From contig JACQVI010000128.1 in NCBI GenBank assembly GCA_016209795.1, positions 1-32,200 of the forward strand: a DNA stretch of 32,200 nucleotides, in the 5' to 3' direction. The position numbers were made by a program, and so were the translations under genes. Every line of letters starts with the position of its first letter. Position 1 is the first letter of the stretch. The notes under the pieces are model-generated. The model saw only the letters and a program-made list of their open reading frames with translations. It ran no database searches and was not told where the DNA came from. This stretch comes from Ignavibacteriota bacterium (lineage in GTDB: Bacteria; Bacteroidota; Ignavibacteria; UBA10030; SZUA-254). Of the stretch, positions 24,185-30,934 are shown piece by piece.

Positions 24185-24544
24185 TTAGGTAAATGCAGAA
24201 TCTACTTCTGCATTCTGTAACTTCTTTCTCGCGTCTTTGATAATTTCAATGATAATCGGATAGTATCGCTCGAGAGCACACGTACCTTCTGTCCTCTTCT
24301 GACACGTCATATCAGGCATTTGCCAGTCACACAAGATGCACACATGTCTTCGCAACTTGTATAGCTGCCGTTCATAAGAATCTGTGTGTGCATTGGCAAC
24401 GACTGATATAATTTCAGGCAAATACACTTTCAGAGCACACTCTTCCGTTGTTGAAAGGCTGCAGTTTCCTTTTGCATCGCCGTGCATACACTGGGTGCAG
24501 ACTTTTTCGCGTATCTGCTGCCAATAATATTGTTGGAGGTTCAT
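24185..24544 (-). CDS. cysteine-rich protein, paralog of the next gene, two Cys4 modules
   Basis: The 119-aa product has the same architecture as the 113-aa protein that follows. Module 1 is C16-x2-C19-x8-C28-x7-C36 and module 2 is C69-x2-C72-x8-C81-x7-C89. The modules share the tail C-(G/A)-L-x2-x-(F/Y/L)-P-x-I. Both proteins open with YYWQ and EKVC at equivalent places, so a tandem gene duplication is evident. A strong GGGGAA-type ribosome site precedes the ATG. The likely role is binding Fe-S or Zn and possibly carrying electrons, suggested by spacing and by the upstream ferredoxin oxidoreductase genes, but no function is proven. Confidence 0.82.
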   Translation of the reverse strand: MNLQQYYWQQIREKVCTQCMHGDAKGNCSLSTTEECALKVYLPEIISVVANAHTDSYERQLYKLRRHVCILCDWQMPDMTCQKRTEGTCALERYYPIIIEIIKDARKKLQNAEVDSAFT

Positions 24545-24575
24545 AATCTTCCCCTTTCTTTATGTTGTCAGTACC

Positions 24576-24836
24576 TTACATCTCAAATCCTTCTCGAATT
24601 TGATCGAGCACCTCAAATTTCGTTTTCAACAGAGACTTTGTTTGCTCAATCAGTTGAATTTCTTTTTGCTTTCGGATGATGAGCTCGTTGAGCATCGTCT
24701 TCACTTCAGGATACGTGCACTGATCTCGAAACATACCATATCGGAGGATGGCTTGCTTTTCATGCTCGAGGGCAATTTCTATCGCCGAACATAACTCCTT
24801 ACAGGATTGTGCACACCGAATTTCTGTCTGGTTCAT
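24576..24836 (-). CDS. small half-ferritin-like helical protein
   Basis: The 86-aa product has an N-terminal Cys-rich start (C8, C12, C16) and two long helices. The first, IALEHEKQAILRYGMF, recalls the E-x-E/E-x6-Y pattern of rubrerythrin/ferritin-like proteins; the second is MLNELIIRKQKEIQLIEQ. A full diiron ferritin fold needs four helices, so this would be a half-size protein that pairs to form one, if it binds metal at all. The histidine of the usual ExxH motif is absent from the second helix. It lies 11 bases after the gamma-subunit gene, with GGGATC upstream of the ATG. Function unknown. Confidence 0.68.
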   Translation of the reverse strand: MNQTEIRCAQSCKELCSAIEIALEHEKQAILRYGMFRDQCTYPEVKTMLNELIIRKQKEIQLIEQTKSLLKTKFEVLDQIREGFEM

Positions 24837-24847
24837 GGTCGATCCCT

Positions 24848-25405
24848 TTATGCTAATGGTGTTGCTGCTTCAATCACTAGTCGTTTCCCTTGCTCAAGTG
24901 CCTTCCGGTTCACATCGAGAAGATGATGATAACGCTCAGGCAGTACATGGGTTAGAGCATTCATAACTGAGGACACCCGTGCAACCTGGCATACACTCAG
25001 GAATGCTCCAAGCATGATCATATTTTTTACCTTTGAATTTTTCAGTTTCATCACCTCTAGTTCGAGGGGCACCGGAACAACAGTCAAATCCGTCCGAGAG
25101 TGCGGAATGATCACATTGCTACAGTCGTACATCAATATTCCATTCGGTTTGACACTCTTTTCAAACTTGTCTAATGACGGCTGATTCATCGCGATTACGG
25201 CATCGAATTGGGAAACGATTGGTGAGCTAATATTCTTATCAGAGATAATGACAATGCAATTGGCAGTTCCACCGCGCATTTCTGGACCATACGACGGCAT
25301 CCAGGAAACTTCTTTCCCCTCGAGCATCCCTGCATACGCGAGCGTCATGCCCATCGAGAGGACACCCTGCCCGCCAAAGCCAGCGAAAAGGATTTCGTGT
25401 GTCAT
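24848..25405 (-). CDS. 2-oxoacid:ferredoxin oxidoreductase, gamma subunit
   Basis: This 185-aa gamma (POR_N/PFOR-gamma type) subunit binds CoA and is part of a four-subunit oxidoreductase that oxidises 2-oxoacids and reduces ferredoxin. The start MTHEILFAGFGGQGVLSMG is the family signature, at the ATG at 25405 preceded by AAAGAG. A longer open frame reaches to 25513 but covers the separate small gene at 25423-25584. The sequence PSYGPEMRGGTANC is the conserved CoA-site loop. It is encoded after the beta-subunit gene and the 53-codon gene, all on the same strand. Confidence 0.92.
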   Translation of the reverse strand: MTHEILFAGFGGQGVLSMGMTLAYAGMLEGKEVSWMPSYGPEMRGGTANCIVIISDKNISSPIVSQFDAVIAMNQPSLDKFEKSVKPNGILMYDCSNVIIPHSRTDLTVVPVPLELEVMKLKNSKVKNMIMLGAFLSVCQVARVSSVMNALTHVLPERYHHLLDVNRKALEQGKRLVIEAATPLA

Positions 25406-25422
25406 ACGTTTGCTCTTTATTC

Positions 25423-25584
25423 TTAGTTCTTTGTTCTTTGTAAACCTATTTCTTTCTTTAACTTTTCGGGAATAGGTCTGCATGCACAATGTTTCGCGTG
25501 TGCAAGATGCCAATTGATTCTTTCCTGCAGAGAAGGCTTTTTAGGCATTTTATTTCTTTCGTGCCATACTTTATTTATTTTCAT
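25423..25584 (-). CDS. 53-aa basic protein between beta and gamma oxidoreductase genes
   Basis: A 53-codon reading frame starts at an ATG at 25584 that overlaps the beta-subunit stop as ATGA, and ends at a TAA at 25423-25425, 17 bases before the gamma start. The protein is basic, with the central block LQERINWHLAHAKHCACRPI followed by PEKLKKEI. That block has the character of a conserved small domain: two His plus CxC. I recall similar short proteins with this HCxCRPIP pattern beside 2-oxoacid oxidoreductase genes, but cannot confirm it here. Coupling to the beta gene and the filled gap support it as real. It may be a small subunit or assembly factor. Confidence 0.7.
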   Translation of the reverse strand: MKINKVWHERNKMPKKPSLQERINWHLAHAKHCACRPIPEKLKKEIGLQRTKN

Positions 25585-26369
25585 GACTTCTTCTCAGTTA
25601 GTTTACCATCAACCTTGAGATCTCCAAGTGGATACACTGGAAACATATTTTGTTCCATCCACTTATTCGATTCAAGCGGTGTCATCTTCCAACCCGATGG
25701 GCAGTTAGAAACTACCTCAATCAAGCAGTAACCTTTCTTGTCTTTTTGATATTGAAAAGCTTTTGTGACAGCTTTCTTAAACTGTCGAACCACGTTGGGC
25801 GTGTGGACTGCTTGGCGAGTGACATAATACGCCCCAGGAAGCATTGCAATGAGTTCCGTAATTTTGAAAGGAAACCCTTGTGTTTCAGTATCTCTTCCTT
25901 CTGGTGTTGTGGTTGTTTTCATTCCGAGAATCGTTGTTGGCGCCATCTGCCCGCCCGTCATACCGTAAATTGCATTGTTGATGAAGATGACAAGAATATT
26001 TTCTCCTCGATTGGCTGCGTGAATTGTTTCTCCTGTCCCAATTGCCGCGAGGTCGCCATCACCCTGATATGAGAAGACATACTTGTCGGGCAACATGCGT
26101 TTGATACCTGTCGCCACGGCAGCGGCGCGACCATGAGCCGCTTCTTGCATGTCAATATCCATATAGTAGTAAGCAAAGACGGAGCAACCGACAGGCGCAA
26201 CACCAATTGTCTCACTCTGGATATGAAGTTCCTGGATCACCTCCATCAAAATCTTGTGCACAACACCATGTCCACAGCCGGGACAATAGTGCATCGGAGT
26301 ATCTGTCAGCGTTGAAGGTTTTGCCCAGACACACTCAAGGCTATCTAGTGGTGGAAGCTCAGAATTCAT
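25581..26369 (-). CDS. 2-oxoacid:ferredoxin oxidoreductase, beta subunit (TPP-binding)
   Basis: The 262-aa beta subunit binds thiamine diphosphate. HYCPGCGHGVVHKIL is the CPGCGH signature with Fe-S/TPP site cysteines. GDGDLAAIG and NNAIYGMTGGQMAPTT form the TPP and Mg2+ site, and there is a conserved PVGCSVF. Length is normal for Kor/Vor beta subunits and shorter than those of pyruvate synthase fusions. It overlaps the alpha gene by 11 bp at its start and the 53-codon gene by four bases at its end. The substrate is probably 2-oxoglutarate or branched-chain 2-oxoacids, as for the alpha subunit. Confidence 0.92.
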   Translation of the reverse strand: MNSELPPLDSLECVWAKPSTLTDTPMHYCPGCGHGVVHKILMEVIQELHIQSETIGVAPVGCSVFAYYYMDIDMQEAAHGRAAAVATGIKRMLPDKYVFSYQGDGDLAAIGTGETIHAANRGENILVIFINNAIYGMTGGQMAPTTILGMKTTTTPEGRDTETQGFPFKITELIAMLPGAYYVTRQAVHTPNVVRQFKKAVTKAFQYQKDKKGYCLIEVVSNCPSGWKMTPLESNKWMEQNMFPVYPLGDLKVDGKLTEKKS

Positions 26370-27531
26370 CTTCTCGTCTCATAGTCTTAGCAATTTCGAA
26401 TATCGAATTGAGATTTGCGGATTGGTTTTTGGTATTTTCCGCCAAAGGTGGATGCGCTTGTGGTGTAGAAATTCGCGATCCGAGATCCGCAATTTTACTG
26501 AGGATTTCTTCTGGCGGAGGAATGATGCCGCCCATTCTTCCATAGAAATGAACCGGCACAGCTCCTTCAATCCCAAGCCGAACGTCTTGGACCATTTGAC
26601 CTGCGTTCAGCTCAACAACAAGAACATTCCTGAGATCCTGAGCAAGGTCCTTTAAAACTTGATATGGAAATGGATACAGCGTAATCGGTCGAAGCAAACC
26701 AACAGACAGACCTTGGCTGCGAGCCATTTCGACTGCACGTCGAGCTATCCGTGATGAAAGACCATACGCAACGACAAGCATTTCAGCGACGTCAGCATAG
26801 AATAACTCATACCGAACTTCGTCTTTGTTGATTAACTGATATTTCACTTGAAGACATCGGTTGATTTCCTCCATCTTCTCCGGCTGAATATGAAGTGACG
26901 TAAGAATATTTCGCTCACGAGTTGGTGGCTTCCCGGTTGTTGCCCATGGTTTGTCCGGCATACTCGCTTTCGGGTCGTACTCACGGAAGATCACTTTCTC
27001 CATCATCTGTCCTAACGCACCATCGGCAAGAATCATTGCGGGATTACGATACTTATCGGCAAGGTCAAATGCATCATAGACAAAATCAGCCATTTCTTGT
27101 ACAGTTGCTGGAGCAAGAACAATGAGATGATAATCGCCGTGTCCTCCACCTTTTGTCGCCTGGAAGTAATCGCCTTGTGATGGCTGGATCGTTCCTAATC
27201 CGGGTCCTCCACGATTCACATTGACGACTAAACAGGGCAGCTCGGCGCAGGCGATGTAGGATAGTCCCTCTTGCATCAAACTGATGCCGGGACTTGAGGA
27301 GGATGTCATGACGCGAGCGCCCGCACCGGCTGCCCCATAAACCATATTGATTGCCGCTAATTCACTTTCAACTTGCATCACTACCATGCCGTGCTCTCTT
27401 CCCTCGCGCGCAAGATATTCTAAGATCTCAGACTGTGGTGTAATCGGATAGCCAAAATAACCTCGACATCCCGCACGGATTGCAGCCTCAGCCAATGCTT
27501 CATTGCCTTTCATCAATCGAACATTGCTCAC
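26359..27531 (-). CDS. 2-oxoacid:ferredoxin oxidoreductase, alpha subunit (Vor/Kor type)
   Basis: The 390-aa alpha subunit has the pyrimidine-binding TPP domain (FGYPITPQSEILEYLA, then VESELAAINMVYGAAGAG and TSSSSPGISLM), with GGPGLG and GDYHLIVLAP. A second domain ends the protein. The layout matches VorB/KorA rather than pyruvate synthase PorA; the GGHGDYHLIVLAP run favours the 3-methyl-2-oxobutanoate type, but 2-oxoglutarate cannot be excluded. The start is GTG, overlapping the delta stop as GTGA. The enzyme supplies or uses reduced ferredoxin, and can run in the reductive TCA direction when needed. Confidence 0.92.
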   Translation of the reverse strand: MSNVRLMKGNEALAEAAIRAGCRGYFGYPITPQSEILEYLAREGREHGMVVMQVESELAAINMVYGAAGAGARVMTSSSSPGISLMQEGLSYIACAELPCLVVNVNRGGPGLGTIQPSQGDYFQATKGGGHGDYHLIVLAPATVQEMADFVYDAFDLADKYRNPAMILADGALGQMMEKVIFREYDPKASMPDKPWATTGKPPTRERNILTSLHIQPEKMEEINRCLQVKYQLINKDEVRYELFYADVAEMLVVAYGLSSRIARRAVEMARSQGLSVGLLRPITLYPFPYQVLKDLAQDLRNVLVVELNAGQMVQDVRLGIEGAVPVHFYGRMGGIIPPPEEILSKIADLGSRISTPQAHPPLAENTKNQSANLNSIFEIAKTMRREDEF

Positions 27532-27860
27532 AGGTTCACCTTACCTTCAGGAAGCTCATCCACCGAAACTTTGATATTGCTCTGCACCTTACTAATAACT
27601 GCAACTGGCTGCTTGGTAACAATCTTTTCCGCTTTTCCAGTCTTCTTTGTTCGATACACTGTAATGACCGCATCCGGGCAGACAAGTGCACAGTTCACAC
27701 AACCAGTGCAATTGTCCTGTATGAGCACAGCATAGTGGTATCCCTTTTTGTTGATCTCTTTTGAGAGTGCCAAACTATCCTGTGGGCAAGCATCAATACA
27801 CAGCTCACAGCCTTTGCAGGTATCGACATCAATCACCACAGTTCCTCGAACAGATGGCAT
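27528..27860 (-). CDS. 2-oxoacid:ferredoxin oxidoreductase, delta subunit (2[4Fe-4S])
   Basis: This 110-aa ferredoxin-like subunit has C15-x2-C18-x2-C21-x3-C25 and C51-x2-C54-x2-C57-x3-C61. It passes electrons from the alpha-beta centre to ferredoxin. The opening TVVIDVDTCKGCELCIDACP is typical of Kor/Vor delta subunits. An extended C-terminal tail follows the second cluster. AAAGGAG lies before the ATG. It is the first of the four subunits in transcription order and overlaps the alpha GTG start. Confidence 0.9.
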   Translation of the reverse strand: MPSVRGTVVIDVDTCKGCELCIDACPQDSLALSKEINKKGYHYAVLIQDNCTGCVNCALVCPDAVITVYRTKKTGKAEKIVTKQPVAVISKVQSNIKVSVDELPEGKVNL

Positions 27861-27871
27861 CGGAATCTCCT

Positions 27872-28129
27872 TTATGCAGCTAAATCTTGAACAAGTTCTT
27901 CTTCAAGCAAACGTGTGATTTCATGGACGCTTGGAATTCTGCCGGACGTTTTCAACTTGCCGTTGATAAAAAGAGCGGGCATGTGTACCACACCTAATCG
28001 CATGATTTCATCGAGGCTGCTGATCCACTCGACCGCTGCCTCAGATTCAAGCTCGCTCAATGCTGCTTGAGCATTGAGAATTGACAGCTCAGTTTTCGGT
28101 CCACGCCATCCGACAACTTTGATGTTCAT
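27872..28129 (-). CDS. thioredoxin-fold protein lacking the CxxC active site
   Basis: This 85-aa protein begins at the ATG at 28129, preceded by AAGAAGGAG; an in-frame ATG at 28147 would overlap maeB but has no such site. MNIKVVGWRGPKTELSI resembles small thioredoxin-like proteins (redox-active disulfide type), in which the loop usually reads GxGCxxC. Here the loop is GWRGPKTELS, with no cysteine in the protein. The cis-Pro region HMPALFINGKL is kept. It cannot act as a dithiol redox protein, so a binding or scaffold role is more likely. It lies between maeB and the oxidoreductase genes in the same run. Confidence 0.8.
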   Translation of the reverse strand: MNIKVVGWRGPKTELSILNAQAALSELESEAAVEWISSLDEIMRLGVVHMPALFINGKLKTSGRIPSVHEITRLLEEELVQDLAA

Positions 28130-28143
28130 ACACTTCTCCTTCT

Positions 28144-30465
28144 TCATGTTGTCATGTGACTTGTCATACCAATGAATTCTTTCGAAACTCGATGTGAACT
28201 GCCCTCTTGACCGTTACTCCCTTTCTGCGCTTCAACGACTGCCATTGCCGTGATATTCACAATATCATTCACATCATTGCCAGGGACAAGCAGATAGACT
28301 GGTTTCTTGATTCCTAAGAGCATTGGTCCAATCGCAGTAGCACCCCCGAGTTTTGTTAACAATTTGTACGCAATATTGGCTGAAGTCAGGTCAGGACAAA
28401 TGAGAACGTTCGCACCACCCTTTAAGGAACTAAATGGATAAAGCTCATTGAGAACTTCTGGAGAAACAGCCGTATCCGCCTGCATCTCTCCGTCGATCTT
28501 CAATTGAGGTGCTCGCTGTTTGACCACCGCAACTGCTTCTTGCACTTTGTCCACCAGAGGATGCTTCGTGCTTCCAAAATTGCTGAACGAGAGCATCGCA
28601 ATTCGAGGTTCAATATCAAACTGTTTTACCTTTTCCGCAGTTAGCAACGCAATCTCTACCAAATCTTCTGCGGTAGGTTCAATATTAACTGTCGCATCGG
28701 CGATGAAGATGGTCTGGTTTTTAAACACCAGCATGTACAAGCCAGCGATCCGCTGTACACCGTCCTTCTTGCCGATGATCTGTAAAGCAGGACGGACTGT
28801 ATCCGGATAGTGTTGCGTTAAACCCGAAATCAGTCCGTCCGCATCACCGTTATCCACCATCACCATCCCAAAGATGTTGTGTGTTTTCACCTGTCGTTCC
28901 GCATCAAACGGTGTTATCCCTTTCCGCTGGCGTTTAGTATAGTACGCTGTGATGTAAGCATCGAGCTTTTCTGACTTCGATGGATTGATGATTTCAATGT
29001 TGTCCAAATTTAATCCAAGATCTTGGATGCGCTGCCGAATGAGGGTTCGACTTCCTAAGAGAATTGGCAGAGCAATTCTCTCATCAACAATGATGTGCGC
29101 CGCTCGGAGAATTTTTTCTTCTTCGCCTTCCGGAAATACAATACGCTTCGGCTCATGCTGCGCTTTATGAATGAAGAAACGCATGACTTCGCGCGATTTC
29201 CCGAGTCGTGCTTCGAGTGAGTCGCGATATGCTTCAAAATCCTTGATCGGGATACGCGCCACACCGCTGTCCATCGCTGCTTTTGCAACAGCTGTCGCTT
29301 CCCATAGAAGCACGCGCGGATCAAAGGGCTTGGGAATGATGTAATCTCGACCGAATTCGATCCGCCTGCCACCATACGCACGAATGACCGAATCGGGCAC
29401 ATCTTCCTTGGTAAGGTTTGCTAACGCATACGCAGCCGCAACTTTCATCTCGTCATTGATCGCAGTTGCTCGCACATCCAACGCTCCCCGAAAGATAAAC
29501 GGAAATCCAAGAACGTTGTTGACTTGGTTAGGATAGTCAGATCGTCCAGTCGCCATGACGATATCGTCTCGGACGGCGGTGGCATCCTCGTAGGTGATTT
29601 CGGGATCGGGATTTGCCATGGCAAAGACGATAGGGTTATCCGCCATCGACTTGATCATCTCCTTCGTGACGATGCCCTTCACCGACACTCCGCAAAATAC
29701 GTCAGCTCCCTTCATCGCATCGGCAAGTGTGCGCTCGTCTGTTTCAACAACGAAGTATTCTTTGTAAGCATTCATTCCTTCGGTACGACCAGCGTACACG
29801 ACGCCTTTTGTATCGACGAGCAGCATATTTTTCCGTTTGACACCCAGTCGCTCGTAAAACTTCGCACAGGCAATCCCAGCAGCGCCAGCGCCGCTAAAAA
29901 CAACCTTGATCTCATCAATGCGTTTACGCGCCAATTCAAGCGCATTGAGCAGAGCTGCCCCGCTGATGATAGCTGTTCCGTGTTGATCGTCGTGGAAGAC
30001 CGGGATGTTCATGATCTTTTTCAATTCTTCCTCGATGTAAAAGCACTCCGGCGCTTTGATGTCTTCAAGGTTGATCCCGCCGAACGTCGGCTCGAGCATC
30101 TTGACGGTCTTGATGATCTCATCAGGATTCTGCGAATCCAGTTCAATATCGAAGACATCAATGTCAGCAAAGCGTTTGAAGAGAACGCCTTTGCCCTCCA
30201 TCACTGGCTTCCCCGCGAGCGCACCGATGTTGCCAAGTCCAAGGACAGCCGTACCGTTGGAAACCACCGCTACGAGATTTCCCTTGGCTGTGTACTTGTA
30301 CACCTCTTCGGGAATGACGGCAATTTCTTTACACGGCTCTGCCACACCGGGCGTGTACGCCAGCGAGAGGTCGCGTTGGGTTTGACACGGTTTCGTCGAA
30401 ACGACTTCTATTTTACCCGCACGACCCTGCGAGTGATAATCGAGCGCTTCTTGTTTGCGAATCAT
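28144..30465 (-). CDS. maeB: malic enzyme fused to phosphotransacetylase domain (MaeB type)
   Basis: The 773-aa product combines an N-terminal NAD(P)-malic enzyme (about 1-410) with a C-terminal phosphotransacetylase-like domain (about 430-760). Malic-enzyme motifs include [52 protein letters not shown] and [14 protein letters not shown] (dinucleotide binding). The second domain has [15 protein letters not shown] and [21 protein letters not shown]. In MaeB the C-terminal domain mediates regulation by acetyl-CoA rather than catalysis. The enzyme links malate to pyruvate and NADPH or NADH. Its start overlaps the upstream hypothetical gene by one base and its end overlaps the next gene's alternative start. 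Confidence 0.96.
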   Translation of the reverse strand: MIRKQEALDYHSQGRAGKIEVVSTKPCQTQRDLSLAYTPGVAEPCKEIAVIPEEVYKYTAKGNLVAVVSNGTAVLGLGNIGALAGKPVMEGKGVLFKRFADIDVFDIELDSQNPDEIIKTVKMLEPTFGGINLEDIKAPECFYIEEELKKIMNIPVFHDDQHGTAIISGAALLNALELARKRIDEIKVVFSGAGAAGIACAKFYERLGVKRKNMLLVDTKGVVYAGRTEGMNAYKEYFVVETDERTLADAMKGADVFCGVSVKGIVTKEMIKSMADNPIVFAMANPDPEITYEDATAVRDDIVMATGRSDYPNQVNNVLGFPFIFRGALDVRATAINDEMKVAAAYALANLTKEDVPDSVIRAYGGRRIEFGRDYIIPKPFDPRVLLWEATAVAKAAMDSGVARIPIKDFEAYRDSLEARLGKSREVMRFFIHKAQHEPKRIVFPEGEEEKILRAAHIIVDERIALPILLGSRTLIRQRIQDLGLNLDNIEIINPSKSEKLDAYITAYYTKRQRKGITPFDAERQVKTHNIFGMVMVDNGDADGLISGLTQHYPDTVRPALQIIGKKDGVQRIAGLYMLVFKNQTIFIADATVNIEPTAEDLVEIALLTAEKVKQFDIEPRIAMLSFSNFGSTKHPLVDKVQEAVAVVKQRAPQLKIDGEMQADTAVSPEVLNELYPFSSLKGGANVLICPDLTSANIAYKLLTKLGGATAIGPMLLGIKKPVYLLVPGNDVNDIVNITAMAVVEAQKGSNGQEGSSHRVSKEFIGMTSHMTT

Positions 30466-30854
30466 CAGTCAGCATCCTCCTCAATAAAGTGCCTGAGTTT
30501 GCGACAGACAAGATCCTCAGGGCGTGCCAGTACGGGTTCAACGAAAGCGGCACTCTCGACATTGTTCCATTGCGAGAGCACACGTTCTTGCAAAAACCGC
30601 TTTGCATATCCAAAGATATCGATATCATCTAAATCATCTTCATCAATACACAAATAGAGATCGACCTGTGAAGTCCTTCCATGCATCACACGCGGAATAA
30701 GAGCATACGCAAAGAACTCATAGAACCTCCAAGTGTAATTCCCGCTCAATGGATCAAACGTGTGTGGAAGATCTAAAAGTCGATCCACCTTCTTTTTCGT
30801 TTTTAACGTTATAACAATTTTTTGGCAGAACTTGCACGATTCTGTTGTTTCCAT
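30465..30854 (-). CDS. hypothetical protein upstream of maeB
   Basis: The 129-aa product is acidic in its second half ([15 protein letters not shown]) and has an N-terminal CxxC (CKFCQK, C7 and C10) plus a later Cys near residue 115. No signal peptide or membrane segment is seen. I recognise no family. The stop overlaps the maeB start (TGATG), so it is translated from the same message. A short hairpin lies just upstream of its ATG and includes part of the ribosome site. Homology outside this window cannot be judged here. Confidence 0.65.
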   Translation of the reverse strand: METTESCKFCQKIVITLKTKKKVDRLLDLPHTFDPLSGNYTWRFYEFFAYALIPRVMHGRTSQVDLYLCIDEDDLDDIDIFGYAKRFLQERVLSQWNNVESAAFVEPVLARPEDLVCRKLRHFIEEDAD

Positions 30855-30862
30855 AGTATCAC

Positions 30863-30876
30863 CCTCTGTTCAGAGG
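30863..30876 (-). promoter_or_regulatory. short hairpin overlapping ribosome site of the gene upstream of maeB
   Basis: CCTCTG and CAGAGG form a 5-6 bp stem with a very small loop. Read on the minus strand it ends at AGAGGG, nine bases before the ATG at 30854, so it would cover the ribosome site. On the plus strand the stem is followed by a run of T, which could instead be a terminator for plus-strand transcripts, but no plus-strand gene precedes it. The size is small and the effect may be modest. Confidence 0.3.
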
Positions 30877-30934
30877 AATTTTTTTGGGAGAATAAACAGC
30901 ACACGACATAACGCACTCTTCCGACCTAACATTC

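Noticed and set aside
25406-25513. N-terminal extension of the gamma subunit up to 25513
   Set aside because: It would overlap the coupled 53-codon gene in another frame and precede the family-typical start MTHEILFAGFGGQG; the residues in the extension look like antisense-of-coding composition.
29524-30657. Long plus-strand open frame of 377 codons opposite maeB
   Set aside because: It lies exactly antisense to strongly conserved malic-enzyme sequence, has no recognisable domain, and is a typical shadow of codon bias.
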